Positions 16,453 through 25,561 of a stretch of DNA of 64,000 nucleotides are shown in pieces. This DNA comes from Hoeflea_A sp965216535 (GTDB taxonomy: Bacteria; Pseudomonadota; Alphaproteobacteria; Rhizobiales; Rhizobiaceae). The DNA lies in the NCBI GenBank assembly GCA_965216535.1, contig OZ244175.1, forward strand, positions 6,758,001 to 6,822,000. The letters run 5' to 3'. Both the position numbers and the translations under genes were made by a program. Under the pieces are notes generated by a model that was not told the origin of the DNA, searched no databases, and saw only the letters and a program-made list of their open reading frames with translations. How positions within the stretch are numbered: position 1 is the stretch's first letter; each line of letters begins with the position of its first letter.

Positions 16453-16914
16453 TTATTCGCCCTTCATGAACCAGGGCAGCGGCTCGATGAACACATCGAG
16501 ACCCTGCGTCATCAACACCCAGAAGGCGACGACCAGCGGCACCGCCACAAGGAAGAGCTTGATCGGCGAGCGTTCGCCAAGCATGGCAAAGCCAGCGATC
16601 AGGAACAGGCTGGTCGACAGGATGAAGCCGAGCGGCCGGACCGTCAGCCCGTAGGCGGACATGAGGATGAGGAACAACGCCGCGGTGCCCCAATTGAAGC
16701 CGCGCAGTTGCGGTCGGTCATGGGAACCCGGGAAGATAAGGACCAGCAGCGACAATCCGATGCCCAACACCGTCAGCACTTCCGGCATGGTGCGGGCGGT
16801 GAAGGCGGCGCGCGCCTGGATCGGCAGAAGCGTGATGTTCTGGCTTAGAAGCCCGTAGGTGATGCAGAAGATCAGCAGCAAGGTGCCGCCGATGCGGTCC
16901 TTGGAAAATAACAT
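16453..16914 (-). CDS. tctB: Tripartite tricarboxylate transporter, small permease (TctB family)
   Basis: A 153-residue protein with four hydrophobic helices, the expected size and topology of TctB. It lies between tctC and tctA, and its ATG at 16914 follows GGGAGGGCGCC. A small GCGGCG/CGCCGC hairpin (16926-16941) lies just upstream of that ribosome site and may modulate its translation. Confidence 0.88.
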   Translation of the reverse strand: MLFSKDRIGGTLLLIFCITYGLLSQNITLLPIQARAAFTARTMPEVLTVLGIGLSLLVLIFPGSHDRPQLRGFNWGTAALFLILMSAYGLTVRPLGFILSTSLFLIAGFAMLGERSPIKLFLVAVPLVVAFWVLMTQGLDVFIEPLPWFMKGE

Positions 16915-16925
16915 GGCGCCCTCCC

Positions 16926-16993
16926 GCGGCGTTTTCGCCGCGCCTTCGCCTATCGTTCAGGAGAAGGGTGGCGGGCACATCAGCCCGCCACCC
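16926..16993 (-). promoter_or_regulatory. Intercistronic stem-loops between tctC and tctB
   Basis: A perfect 11-bp stem (16966-16976 with 16983-16993, loop ACATCA) follows the tctC stop on the minus strand. A second 6-bp stem with a TTTT loop (16926-16941) precedes tctB. No T-run follows the first stem in the direction of transcription. It is therefore more likely an mRNA-stabilising or partial-termination element that keeps binding-protein expression above permease expression. Confidence 0.6.
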
Positions 16994-17011
16994 GGTGCAA
17001 TCGCACTCAGA

Positions 17012-17980
17012 TCAAAGGAAACCGAGTTCCTTCATCAGACCGCCGACTTCCTCTTCCTGCTGTTCCAGGAAGGTGACGAAGTCGTCGCCCGGATTGAAGA
17101 TCTCGACCCAGCCATTGCGGTCGCGCACGGCGACCCATTCCGGCGTCGCGTACATTTTTTCAAGCGCCGCGATAAAGGCTGCCTTCTTCTCGTCCGACAG
17201 ACCGGGAGCTGCGAAGAACCCGCGCCAGTTGACGAAATTGGTGCCTTTGGAACCGGATTCGTCACAGGTCGGCGTATCCGGAGAAGCGGGAAGGCGTTCC
17301 AGCGCCGTCACGCAGAGGATGTTGACCTCGCCCTGGCGGGCCAGTTCGATGGCTTCGCCAAAACCGGTGGTCAGCGCCTTGATCTCGCCCGACAGAAGAC
17401 CGGCCATGGCTTTGCCGCCGGCGTCATAGGGAATGTACTTGACGGCTACCGGATCTTCGCCGGCATTCTTCATCACAAGCGCCGCGACCAGGTGGTCCAT
17501 GCCGCCGGCCACCGAACCGCCGCCAATGGCAACGCTGGTCGGGTCGGCCTTGTAGGCGGCAAGCAGTCCGCCAAAGTCACTGATATCGGAGTTCTTCCCA
17601 ACGACCATCGCGCCATAATCACCAATGGTGCCGGCGATCGGCGTCAGGTCGCGGAAGGACTGCGGGAAGACCTTCTGCAGGGAGCGAATGACGATGGGGG
17701 TCGAATTGACCATCAACGTATCCTGATCCTTGGTCTCGATGATGTGAGCAATGGCCTTGCCGCCGCCGCCGCCGGACATGTTCTCGTAAGACGCCGAGCC
17801 AACGATGCCTGACTTGGTCAGTGCTTCGCCTGTCCCGCGCGCGGTTCCGTCCCAGCCGCCGCCGGCGCCGCCGGGGATCAGGAACTTGATTTCGTCGACG
17901 TTTTGCGCACTGGCGGTCATCGTGCCAGCAGCAAACATGATGGTGGTTGCGGCGAATGCCGCAGTAAGTGTTCTCAGCAT
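17012..17980 (-). CDS. tctC: Tripartite tricarboxylate transporter substrate-binding protein (Bug/TctC family)
   Basis: A 322-residue periplasmic protein with a clear signal peptide (MLRTLTAAFAATTIMFAAGT, cleavage after TASA). Bug-family features follow: IKFLIPGGAGGGWDGTARG at the ligand-contact start, and VAIGGGSVAGGMDHLVA near residue 178. It captures the solute for TctA/TctB. It is the first tct structural gene, 103 bp downstream of another binding-protein gene on the same strand. Hairpins after its stop suggest higher expression than the permeases. Confidence 0.93.
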   Translation of the reverse strand: MLRTLTAAFAATTIMFAAGTMTASAQNVDEIKFLIPGGAGGGWDGTARGTGEALTKSGIVGSASYENMSGGGGGKAIAHIIETKDQDTLMVNSTPIVIRSLQKVFPQSFRDLTPIAGTIGDYGAMVVGKNSDISDFGGLLAAYKADPTSVAIGGGSVAGGMDHLVAALVMKNAGEDPVAVKYIPYDAGGKAMAGLLSGEIKALTTGFGEAIELARQGEVNILCVTALERLPASPDTPTCDESGSKGTNFVNWRGFFAAPGLSDEKKAAFIAALEKMYATPEWVAVRDRNGWVEIFNPGDDFVTFLEQQEEEVGGLMKELGFL

Positions 17981-18083
17981 GGTTTCCTCCCAAGACTTCT
18001 GGACGCAGCCCCGCCATCGCGGGTGCGTTACATGAGAGGAACACGAAAAGCTGTCATGAAACTGACACCAACGGCACGCGCCG

Positions 18084-19145
18084 CTATTTGGTTCTCAAAG
18101 CCTCGTTCCAGCGGGATATGAAGCGGGCCCGCTTGACCTGATCAAGATAGACGACGAGGCCCGGGCTGATGGAAATCGGACGCAATTGTCTGCCGTGGCG
18201 CTCACGCATGGCGCGGGCGGTGTTTTCACCCTCCACCGCCGGATTGAGAACCGGCAGTTGCAGGTCGCTGGCCATGATCGTCTGGCCCGGTACGGACATC
18301 AGGAAGCTCAGCATTCGGCGGCCGAGATCCGGATTGGCGGCTGCTTCTGGCACAAACGCAATGCGCGACATCACCACCGTATAGTCTTTCGGCAAAATGA
18401 CGCCGAGTTCGGGCACCCGATCTGCCCATCCGCGGGCATAGGAGCCGAGAATGTTGTAGCCAAGGGCGAAACGACCGTCGGCGACGCGATCGAGGATCGC
18501 AGACGAATTGGAGTAGAGCTTCACACCGGCGGCGCCGAAAGCGCTGACCAGATCCCAGATGTCGCGATTGTGCTCCAGGTCTCGGGCGAGAAACAGAAAG
18601 CCCAGCCCCGATCGCTCCACATCGTAAGTGCCGATCCGGCCATAGAGGTCGTCATTGTCGCGAAGCAAGTCGATCAGGTCGGCGCGGTTTTCCGGCAGCG
18701 GCAGGGTCTCGAAACTCGGCTTGTGGTAGACGATCACCGAGGGCTCGAATGTCAGGCCAAAAGCCGACTGGCGCCAGCTTGCCCAGTCCGGCCAGTCGTC
18801 CGTGTCGATCTCGGGCAAACGCATGGCATAGCCGTCATTGACCAGCTTGAGCTGCAGGTCCATCGCCGAGGAAATCACCAGGTCGGCTGTCCTGTCGCCG
18901 GCGTCGGTTTCGCGGATGACCCGCTCATAGATCTCCAGCGTCTGCATGTCGTGATAGGAGACGGCGATGTCCGGATTGGCTGCCTGGAAGGCCCGGATCA
19001 GGGGTGGAGCGACATTCTCGTCCAGCGAAGAGTAGACGGTCAAAGTCTGCACCGCGCCCTCATCCTCCAGGGCCGGGAACAGGGTCGCCGCGGCCGACGG
19101 GACCGATGCCGAAATGAAAACGATCAGGGCAACCAGAATGCGCAT
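18084..19145 (-). CDS. Periplasmic extracellular solute-binding protein, iron/spermidine-type fold
   Basis: A 353-residue exported protein: signal peptide MRILVALIVFISASVPSAAA, then a type-II periplasmic binding fold (LTVYSSLDENVAPPLIRAFQAANP, typical of Fe3+/putrescine-type binding proteins). No ABC ATPase or permease is nearby. It is divergent from the tctDE-like two-component genes (74-bp gap) and upstream of tctCBA. Such proteins beside TctDE-type kinases may act as periplasmic co-sensors rather than transport subunits; that role is inferred. A stray transport component is the alternative. Confidence 0.8.
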   Translation of the reverse strand: MRILVALIVFISASVPSAAATLFPALEDEGAVQTLTVYSSLDENVAPPLIRAFQAANPDIAVSYHDMQTLEIYERVIRETDAGDRTADLVISSAMDLQLKLVNDGYAMRLPEIDTDDWPDWASWRQSAFGLTFEPSVIVYHKPSFETLPLPENRADLIDLLRDNDDLYGRIGTYDVERSGLGFLFLARDLEHNRDIWDLVSAFGAAGVKLYSNSSAILDRVADGRFALGYNILGSYARGWADRVPELGVILPKDYTVVMSRIAFVPEAAANPDLGRRMLSFLMSVPGQTIMASDLQLPVLNPAVEGENTARAMRERHGRQLRPISISPGLVVYLDQVKRARFISRWNEALRTK

Positions 19146-19219
19146 GGCGCGACAGTGACCTCAAAAATTGCTGTTCACAAGGGTCAATGCAGTATTTACC
19201 CTGCCCGCCCGGAGGACGC

Positions 19220-19894
19220 ATGCGCATATTGATCGTCGAGGACAACCGCAAGCTGGCTGATGGCCTGAAGCAGTTGCTGACCGGCAACGGTTATGCCGTC
19301 GACTGTGTCGACAACGGCGAATCCGCGTTGTCGGCCGTCACCGCGCTCAATTACGACCTGGTGGTGCTCGACCTCAGCCTGCCGGAAATGGACGGGCTGG
19401 AGGTTCTGCGCGAAATGCGTGGCGGACGCATTGTCGTGCCGGTGCTGATCCTCACCGCGCGCGATGCGCTGGAGGACCGGATTCGCGGCCTCGATCTGGG
19501 CGCCGACGACTATCTGGCAAAGCCTTTCGAATGGGGCGAACTCGAGGCCCGCGTCCGCGCGTTGCTACGCCGGTCGACGGCGGTGAAGACCTCGGTGATC
19601 GAGGCCGGCGGACTGACCTTCGACCTGAAGACCGGCGAGGTTGTTGCCGGCGACGGTGTGATGGACATTCCGGCCCGCGAGGTCGGTGTCCTACAGGCTC
19701 TGCTGCTTGCCAACGGCCGGGTTCTGTCAAAAAGCCAGTTGATCGAGTCGCTCAGCAGCTTCGACGAAGACATCAGCGAAAATGCCATCGAGCAATATGT
19801 CAGCCGGCTGCGTCGGCGACTTGGCAACCACGGCGTATCGATCAAAGCCGCGCGCGGGCTCGGCTACTACCTGCGGCTGGACTCCGACACCTGA
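19220..19894 (+). CDS. tctD: TctD-like OmpR-family response regulator
   Basis: A 224-residue regulator: receiver domain (residues 1-120) with phospho-acceptor Asp51 in VVLDLSLPEMDGL, acidic pocket VEDN and switch Lys in LAKPFEW, followed by an OmpR winged helix (about 125-222). GGAGGAC lies just before the ATG at 19220, so I prefer it to the ATG at 19187. It overlaps its kinase gene by one base (TGATG) and is divergent from the binding-protein gene. The tctCBA genes are its likely target. Confidence 0.92.
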   Translation: MRILIVEDNRKLADGLKQLLTGNGYAVDCVDNGESALSAVTALNYDLVVLDLSLPEMDGLEVLREMRGGRIVVPVLILTARDALEDRIRGLDLGADDYLAKPFEWGELEARVRALLRRSTAVKTSVIEAGGLTFDLKTGEVVAGDGVMDIPAREVGVLQALLLANGRVLSKSQLIESLSSFDEDISENAIEQYVSRLRRRLGNHGVSIKAARGLGYYLRLDSDT

Positions 19895-21285
19895 TGCCAC
19901 TGCAGCAACCCTCCTATTCGCTCCGCCGACGGCTGCTGATCTGGCTGTTGCTGCCGCTCCTCCTGATCGGCCTTGTGGCGCTTTATGACGCCTACAGGAC
20001 GGCGCGGCTGACGGCCGACGAGATTTCGGACCGTGTGCTTGCCGGTTCGGCCCTGGCGATCGCCGAACGGGTCTTCGTCAATGATGATGGGGAGCTCGAG
20101 GTCGATATTCCCTATGTTGCACTGGACATGCTGACCTCGGCCGCCGAGGACCGCGTGTTTTATCGCATCGAGGGGCCGGATGCCGAATTCATCACCGGTT
20201 ACAGCCGGCTTGCCATTCCGGAAACCTTCGCCCGCAGCGAGCGCAATCTCGACTATGGCGACGGTGAGTTTCGCGGCGACCCGATCCGCATTGCCGTCTA
20301 TTCCAGCGCCGCGGCGTCGGATGCCCTGTCGCTCGCCTATCGTGTCGCCGTTGCCGAAACCACCAATGCGCGGGCCCAGATGGCACGCGACATCCTGTTG
20401 CGCTCGGCGCTTCGCCAGGCGGTGCTGATTGCCGCCGCCGCGCTGCTCGTCTGGTTTGCCGTCACCCGCGCGTTGCGGCCGCTGCAACGGCTGCAGGAGG
20501 CGGTCGGCCGCCGAAGCCCGGACGATCTGCGGCCGATCCGCCACACCGTGCCCAACGAGGTCAGCGGCCTGGTGCTGACCATCAATGATCTCGTGAAGCG
20601 CTTCGGCTCGGCGCTCGGCGCATTACGCAATTTCACCGCCAATGCCAGCCATCAGCTGCGCACGCCACTCACCGTCATGCGGACCCAGTTGGAAATCGCC
20701 CACCGGGCTAAGGACCAGGAGGAACTGAAACAAGCACTCACGGAAACGGACGCGGCCATTGGCGATGCCGAGCGGGTGCTGTCGCAAATGCTGGTGCTGG
20801 CGCGCATCGATTCGGCAGCCCAGCAGGATCTGTCGAGCCACAGTTGCGACATTGCGCTGATCAGCCGGGAGCTTTGCGAAGATCTGATTTCGAACAACAG
20901 CGCCTCAGATGTCGATCTTGGTTACGAGGGCCCTGACAGTCTCTCGGTCCGCGGCGATGCGGTGCTGCTGCGCGAAATGCTGCGCAACCTGGTCGACAAC
21001 GCCATGCGCCATGGCGGTCGCCCAATCGAAATCACGGTGCGCACCCGAGACGAGGGAACCAGGGCCATCGTTGAAGTGGAGGACAACGGTATCGGCATTG
21101 CCTCGGCCCTGCGCCCCGCTGTGCTCAAACGCTTTCAGCGCGGCGCAAACAGCGAAGCCGAAGGCTCCGGCCTGGGCCTGGCGATCGCCGGCGAAATCGC
21201 GCAGCTGTTCGGCGGGACGCTGTCGCTAGAGGATGCAGCGGGCGGTCGCGGCTTGAGGGTTTCAGTGTCCTTCGAGCGCAGCTAA
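19894..21285 (+). CDS. tctE: TctE-like sensor histidine kinase
   Basis: A 463-residue inner-membrane kinase. It has TM1 (about residues 13-30), a periplasmic 2CSK_N-like sensor domain with YRVAVAET, TM2 (about 170-190) and a HAMP-like linker. The H-box is ANASHQLRTPLTVM, followed by N-box RNLVDNAMRHGG and G-boxes VEDNGIGI and GSGLGLAIAGEIA. It is translationally coupled to tctD. The pair probably senses the tctCBA substrate in the periplasm, possibly with the binding protein at 18084-19145. Confidence 0.92.
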   Translation: MPLQQPSYSLRRRLLIWLLLPLLLIGLVALYDAYRTARLTADEISDRVLAGSALAIAERVFVNDDGELEVDIPYVALDMLTSAAEDRVFYRIEGPDAEFITGYSRLAIPETFARSERNLDYGDGEFRGDPIRIAVYSSAAASDALSLAYRVAVAETTNARAQMARDILLRSALRQAVLIAAAALLVWFAVTRALRPLQRLQEAVGRRSPDDLRPIRHTVPNEVSGLVLTINDLVKRFGSALGALRNFTANASHQLRTPLTVMRTQLEIAHRAKDQEELKQALTETDAAIGDAERVLSQMLVLARIDSAAQQDLSSHSCDIALISRELCEDLISNNSASDVDLGYEGPDSLSVRGDAVLLREMLRNLVDNAMRHGGRPIEITVRTRDEGTRAIVEVEDNGIGIASALRPAVLKRFQRGANSEAEGSGLGLAIAGEIAQLFGGTLSLEDAAGGRGLRVSVSFERS

Positions 21286-21297
21286 GATGCGCCTGAA

Positions 21298-21783
21298 ATG
21301 GCGGAACTTCTTGTTGTTTTTCATTCACGGACCGGTGGCAGCCGGCAGATGGCCGAGGCAGCCGCTACAGCGGCGCGGGACGAGTTGCCAACAACGCTCT
21401 TGACCGCCGATCAGGCCGGCCCGGAGGATCTGTTGCGCGCCGATGGATATCTCTTTTGTGCGCCGGAAAACCTGGCCGCGATCGCCGGCGTGATGAAGGA
21501 TTTTTATGACCGGTGCTATTACCCCGTTCTGGGTCGCATCGAGGGCCGGCCCTATGCCCAGATGGTCTGCGCCGGTTCGGACGGCGAAAATGCCGCGCGC
21601 CAGACAGCGCGCATCGCGACCGGTTGGCGATTGAAGGAAGTCCAACCACCGTTGATCGTTTGCGTCCATGCACAAACGCCGGAGGAAATCCTGGCGGAAA
21701 AGACGATTCCAGAAGAGCAGTTGGCACTTTGTCGCGAGCTCGGAGCGGCCCTCGGTGCCGGGCTGCATATGGGTATTTTCTAG
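21298..21783 (+). CDS. Flavodoxin-like/NAD(P)H oxidoreductase family protein
   Basis: A 161-residue single-domain protein beginning with a flavodoxin phosphate-binding loop (LLVVFHSRTGGSRQMAEAAATAA) and containing the second FMN-contact region (LRADGYLFCAPENLAAIAGVMKDFYDRC). Redox partner and pathway are unknown. It starts 12 bp after the kinase stop, so it may be co-transcribed, though a functional link is not evident. Confidence 0.8.
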   Translation: MAELLVVFHSRTGGSRQMAEAAATAARDELPTTLLTADQAGPEDLLRADGYLFCAPENLAAIAGVMKDFYDRCYYPVLGRIEGRPYAQMVCAGSDGENAARQTARIATGWRLKEVQPPLIVCVHAQTPEEILAEKTIPEEQLALCRELGAALGAGLHMGIF

Positions 21784-21947
21784 TATCGGCTTTGCCGTGG
21801 AAAGCAGAACAATCGATCAAATGTCACCTTTCTTGACAATTGATCAGATTTGACCAAGGATACCTTTGCAATTCCTGATTGGTGGGAGCTGTTCCGGTTT
21901 TCCACGATCCGAGACCGCGACTATATCGCCGCGGAAGGAGGGGAAAG

Positions 21948-22898
21948 ATGTCCGAGCAATGCCGGATCATCCTGGATGTCGACACGGGCATCGATGACGC
22001 CTTGGCGATCCTCTACGCGCTTGGTCGCGAGAACATAACCCTCGAAGCGCTGACGACGACCTATGGCAACATCGATGTCGATATTGCAACGCGCAACTCA
22101 CTCCAGTTGCTGGAGCTTGCCGGGCGCCCCGACATACCAGTCTCGCGCGGCGTGTCGCGGCCGCTGACGCAGCCGTTCAATGGCGGAGCGCCTTTTGTGC
22201 ACGGCGACAACGGGTTTGGCGACATTGAGATGCCCGCGGCAACGGGCAAGGCGGTGGACCTGTGGGGGCCGGACCTGATCATTGAAATGGCGCGCGCCAA
22301 TCCGGGCGAAATCACGCTTCTGGCGGTTAGTCCGATGACCAATGTGGCCCAGGCGCTGATGAAGGCGCCTGATATCGCGACTAAACTCCGTAGGATCGTC
22401 ATGATGGGCAGCACCATCAGCCATCCCGGTATCGGCGGCGTGGTGCCACCGTTGGTCGACGCCAATTTTCACAACGACCCCGAAGCCGCGCGCATCGTGT
22501 TTCAGTCAGGTGCAAATCTGGTGGCCGTCGGCATGGACGTGACCATGCGTGCAAAGCTCCGGGCAGCCGATATCGCGGCCATCGAAGCGCGCGGCGGCCC
22601 GGCCGCAAAGGCAGCGATGCAGGCCTCGCAGTTCTATCTTGCTGCCTATGCGCGCCTCTACGGCATTGATTTTTGTGGTCTTCATGATCCGCTGGCCGTC
22701 GCACTGGCGGAGCTGCCCGAACTGGGCACGTTCGAGACCATGTCGGCGGATATCGAATGCGCCGGCACTTTGACGCGCGGACAGATGCTGCCGGACCGTC
22801 GTCCGGGAGCACCGGACACCCAACTTGTCGATGTGGCCCTGGATGTGGATTTTGATGCCTTTTCCAGGCTCTTCGCGGATGCAGTAGCAGCGCAATAG
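21948..22898 (+). CDS. Inosine/uridine-type nucleoside hydrolase
   Basis: A 316-residue enzyme with the N-terminal calcium cluster DVDTGIDDA (Asp10, Asp12, Asp16, Asp17) diagnostic of nucleoside N-ribohydrolases. The central VSPMTNVAQAL and the late LHDPLAVALA are also in place. It splits nucleosides to base and ribose. The ATG at 21948 follows GGAGGGGAAAG. It leads a unit with a BMP-type importer, pointing to uptake and cleavage of nucleosides. Confidence 0.93.
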   Translation: MSEQCRIILDVDTGIDDALAILYALGRENITLEALTTTYGNIDVDIATRNSLQLLELAGRPDIPVSRGVSRPLTQPFNGGAPFVHGDNGFGDIEMPAATGKAVDLWGPDLIIEMARANPGEITLLAVSPMTNVAQALMKAPDIATKLRRIVMMGSTISHPGIGGVVPPLVDANFHNDPEAARIVFQSGANLVAVGMDVTMRAKLRAADIAAIEARGGPAAKAAMQASQFYLAAYARLYGIDFCGLHDPLAVALAELPELGTFETMSADIECAGTLTRGQMLPDRRPGAPDTQLVDVALDVDFDAFSRLFADAVAAQ

Positions 22899-22936
22899 GC
22901 AACCGATACATAGAAACAAACACAGGGAGAAAGACA

Positions 22937-23953
22937 ATGAGAAAACTGACGACCACCCTTCTGGCAATGGGTGCCGTACTGGCCGGAACCATTGGCATGG
23001 CGGCTGCGCAGGAAAAATCCATCATCTATGTTTCCCCGAACCCGATCGGCAACAACCCGTTCCTGGTCCTGGGCCGTGAAGGCACCGAAGCTGTGGCCAA
23101 GAAATATGGTGCCAAGGCGTCGACCATTGAAAGCGATACACCGCAGGCCATTCTGGAGAACCTCTATGCAGCCGCCAACGAGGGGGCCGATATCATCGTT
23201 GCTCTCAGCTTCTCGGCAGTCGACGCGGTCGCTGAGGTGGCGCCAACAGCGCCGGATACTCAGTTCCTGATCGTCGACGCCTGCCCGCAGGGCGACCGCC
23301 CAGACAACCTCCATTGCGCCGTCTTCCGGGAGCACGAGGCCTCGTTTCTGATGGGCGCCATGGCTGCCCTATCGAGCGAGAGCGGCAAGCTCGGCGCCGT
23401 CGGGCCGATCGACATTCCCTTCATGCATCGCTTCACCGATGGGTTTGCGGCCGGTGCCCGGCATGTGAACCCGGACATCGAGGTTGAGACGCGATGGGTT
23501 GGCGGTCAAAATCCGTTCTCCGATCCGGTACGCGCCAAAGAACAGGCTTTGGCGCTGAAAGCGATCGGCGCCGATGTGATCTACGCAGCGGCAGCAGCCG
23601 GCAATTTCGGGATCTATGAAGCGGCGCCAGAAGGCGGTTTCAGGATCATGGGGGTCGACGTCAATCACTGTCCCCTGGCTGGCGGCACGATGTATGACTC
23701 AGCGCTGAAGCGCGTCGATCAGGTGATCCTGCAGTCGGTCGATGCGATCATGGACGGAGCGAAGCAGAATTTCGGATCCTACGGTCTGGCTGAAAATGGC
23801 GTCGGTGGCGTCGCGCTCAGCGACGACGCTGATCTGGCGGCGAGCGGCTGCCTGATCGCCGAAGATGCCGAAACCGTGGCCAAGATCCGGGCGCTTGCCG
23901 ACCAGATTGTTGCCGGTGAGATCAAGGTCGATGATCCGCTCGCCGCACAGTAA
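22937..23953 (+). CDS. BMP-family nucleoside ABC transporter substrate-binding protein
   Basis: A 338-residue exported protein (signal peptide MRKLTTTLLAMGAVLAGTIG, cleavage near AAAQ) of the basic-membrane-protein/Med family. Residues FREHEASFLMGAMAALSS and GPIDIPFMHRFTDGFAAGA are typical. GGGAGAAAG precedes the ATG. With the double ATPase and two permeases it forms an importer, probably for nucleosides given the adjacent hydrolase. In Gram-negative bacteria such proteins are periplasmic. Confidence 0.9.
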   Translation: MRKLTTTLLAMGAVLAGTIGMAAAQEKSIIYVSPNPIGNNPFLVLGREGTEAVAKKYGAKASTIESDTPQAILENLYAAANEGADIIVALSFSAVDAVAEVAPTAPDTQFLIVDACPQGDRPDNLHCAVFREHEASFLMGAMAALSSESGKLGAVGPIDIPFMHRFTDGFAAGARHVNPDIEVETRWVGGQNPFSDPVRAKEQALALKAIGADVIYAAAAAGNFGIYEAAPEGGFRIMGVDVNHCPLAGGTMYDSALKRVDQVILQSVDAIMDGAKQNFGSYGLAENGVGGVALSDDADLAASGCLIAEDAETVAKIRALADQIVAGEIKVDDPLAAQ

Positions 23954-24022
23954 TCCGGTTAGCAATTCGCTAGCCCCTACGGTGACAATCGTGACGCCAA
24001 CAATCCGGCAACGGCGGCGCCG

Positions 24023-25561
24023 ATGAGCGATGCCGCCGCACATCGACCAGCAATCTGCGGACTGAGGGGCGTATCAAAATCCTTCGGCGTGATCAAAGCC
24101 CTTGTGGATGTCTCCTTCGACGTCCGCGAGGGCGAATTCCTGGCCATCGTCGGCGAGAACGGCGCCGGAAAAACCACGGCGATGGGAGTGCTGTTCGGAC
24201 TGCTGGAGCCCGACGAAGGCTACGTGGAAATCGCTGGGGAACGTCGCAGACTGAAATCGGCGCGCGACGCGATCGACGCCGGCTTCGGGATGGTTCACCA
24301 ACACTTCAAGCTCTACCCGGACCTGACCGTTCTGGAAAATGTGCTGGTCGGACAGGAGGGAGCGAACGGGTTGGGCCTGGTGCCCTTTCGGGATCGTCGC
24401 AAGGCAGTCGCTGCCCTGATCGGCGAATTCGGCTTCACGCTCGACCCGGATCGCAAAGTGTCCGATCTGCCCGTCGACGCGCGTCAGCAGCTCGAGATCG
24501 TCAAAATGCTCTATTGCGGTGCGTCGACGGTTATTCTCGATGAGCCAACCGCCGTTCTCACGCCGCAGGAAAGCGTGGCTCTCTATGCCATGCTCAAAAA
24601 GCTCTGCGAACAAGGCAAATCGGTCGTTCTGATCACCCACAAGCTGGGCGAAGTCATGGACAATTCCGAGCGGGTTCTGGTCATGCGGCAGGGTCGCCTG
24701 GTGGCCGAGCGCGCCACCGCTGAAACCAACCCTGGCGAACTGGCGGAACTGATGGTCGGGCGTCAGATCGAAACGGTCGAGAAGGTCAGCCATGTCGGGT
24801 CGGAGACTATGGCCTCTGTGGAGGCGGTTTCCATGCACGCGGATTCCGACAAGCCAACACTCGATGCCGTCAGCTTCAAGCTGCGGGCCGGTGAGATTTT
24901 TGGAATCGCCGGTGTCAGCGGCAACGGGCAGAAGGAACTGGTGAACGCCATGGTCGGGCTGGAGCCTGTGACGGGCGGCGTGATCCGGTTTCTGGATCGC
25001 GAAATAACAACCCTGAGCGTCGCAGAGCGGCGGGCTCTCGGCCTTGGGTACATGGCCGAGGATCGCATGGCGATGGGCCTCGCCGCCAAGGGGACGATTG
25101 CCGAAAACCTGATTGCCGGTCGCGAAGGACGGCCCGAGTTTTCCGTTTCTGGCTTCCTGCGTTGGCGCCACATCCGTCATTATGCCCGACGGCTGGTCGA
25201 GCAGTTCGACATCCGAACTCCGAGCGCGTCGCAGCAGGTCGGCAATCTGTCCGGTGGCAACCAGCAAAAAGTCATTGTTGCCCGCGAACTCTCGGCTGCA
25301 CCCCGATTGCTGGTGGTCGAGAATCCGTGCTGGGGCGTTGATGTCGGCGCCATATCCTTCATTCATCAGCAAATCCTCGACCTGTCGGCACAGGGCGTCG
25401 CAATCCTGCTGATCAGCAACGATCTTGAAGAGCTGTTCAAACTCAGCGACCGGGTCGGCGTGATGTTCGAAGGCCGGTTGAACCGGGTTTTTGGGCGCTC
25501 GGAACTTGATGCCTTTGCCGTCGGCGCGGCCATGTCGGGCGATATCGGAGAGGCAGCATGA
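24023..25561 (+). CDS. Nucleoside/sugar-type ABC transporter ATPase, two fused NBDs
   Basis: A 512-residue protein with two nucleotide-binding domains. The first has Walker A GENGAGKTT (about residue 47) and Walker B TVILDEPTAVLTP, but its signature region is altered (DLPVDARQQLE). The second has LSGGNQQKVIVAREL as signature and a degenerate Walker A (GVSGNGQKELVNAM), as is usual in this family. A Glu-to-Asn change follows its Walker B (LLVVENPCWGVDVGA). It overlaps the first permease by 4 bp (ATGA). Confidence 0.92.
   Translation: MSDAAAHRPAICGLRGVSKSFGVIKALVDVSFDVREGEFLAIVGENGAGKTTAMGVLFGLLEPDEGYVEIAGERRRLKSARDAIDAGFGMVHQHFKLYPDLTVLENVLVGQEGANGLGLVPFRDRRKAVAALIGEFGFTLDPDRKVSDLPVDARQQLEIVKMLYCGASTVILDEPTAVLTPQESVALYAMLKKLCEQGKSVVLITHKLGEVMDNSERVLVMRQGRLVAERATAETNPGELAELMVGRQIETVEKVSHVGSETMASVEAVSMHADSDKPTLDAVSFKLRAGEIFGIAGVSGNGQKELVNAMVGLEPVTGGVIRFLDREITTLSVAERRALGLGYMAEDRMAMGLAAKGTIAENLIAGREGRPEFSVSGFLRWRHIRHYARRLVEQFDIRTPSASQQVGNLSGGNQQKVIVARELSAAPRLLVVENPCWGVDVGAISFIHQQILDLSAQGVAILLISNDLEELFKLSDRVGVMFEGRLNRVFGRSELDAFAVGAAMSGDIGEAA

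Noticed and set aside
24074..25372. 432-codon minus-strand frame over the ABC ATPase
   Set aside because: Opposes a gene with full Walker motifs and shows no domain of its own.
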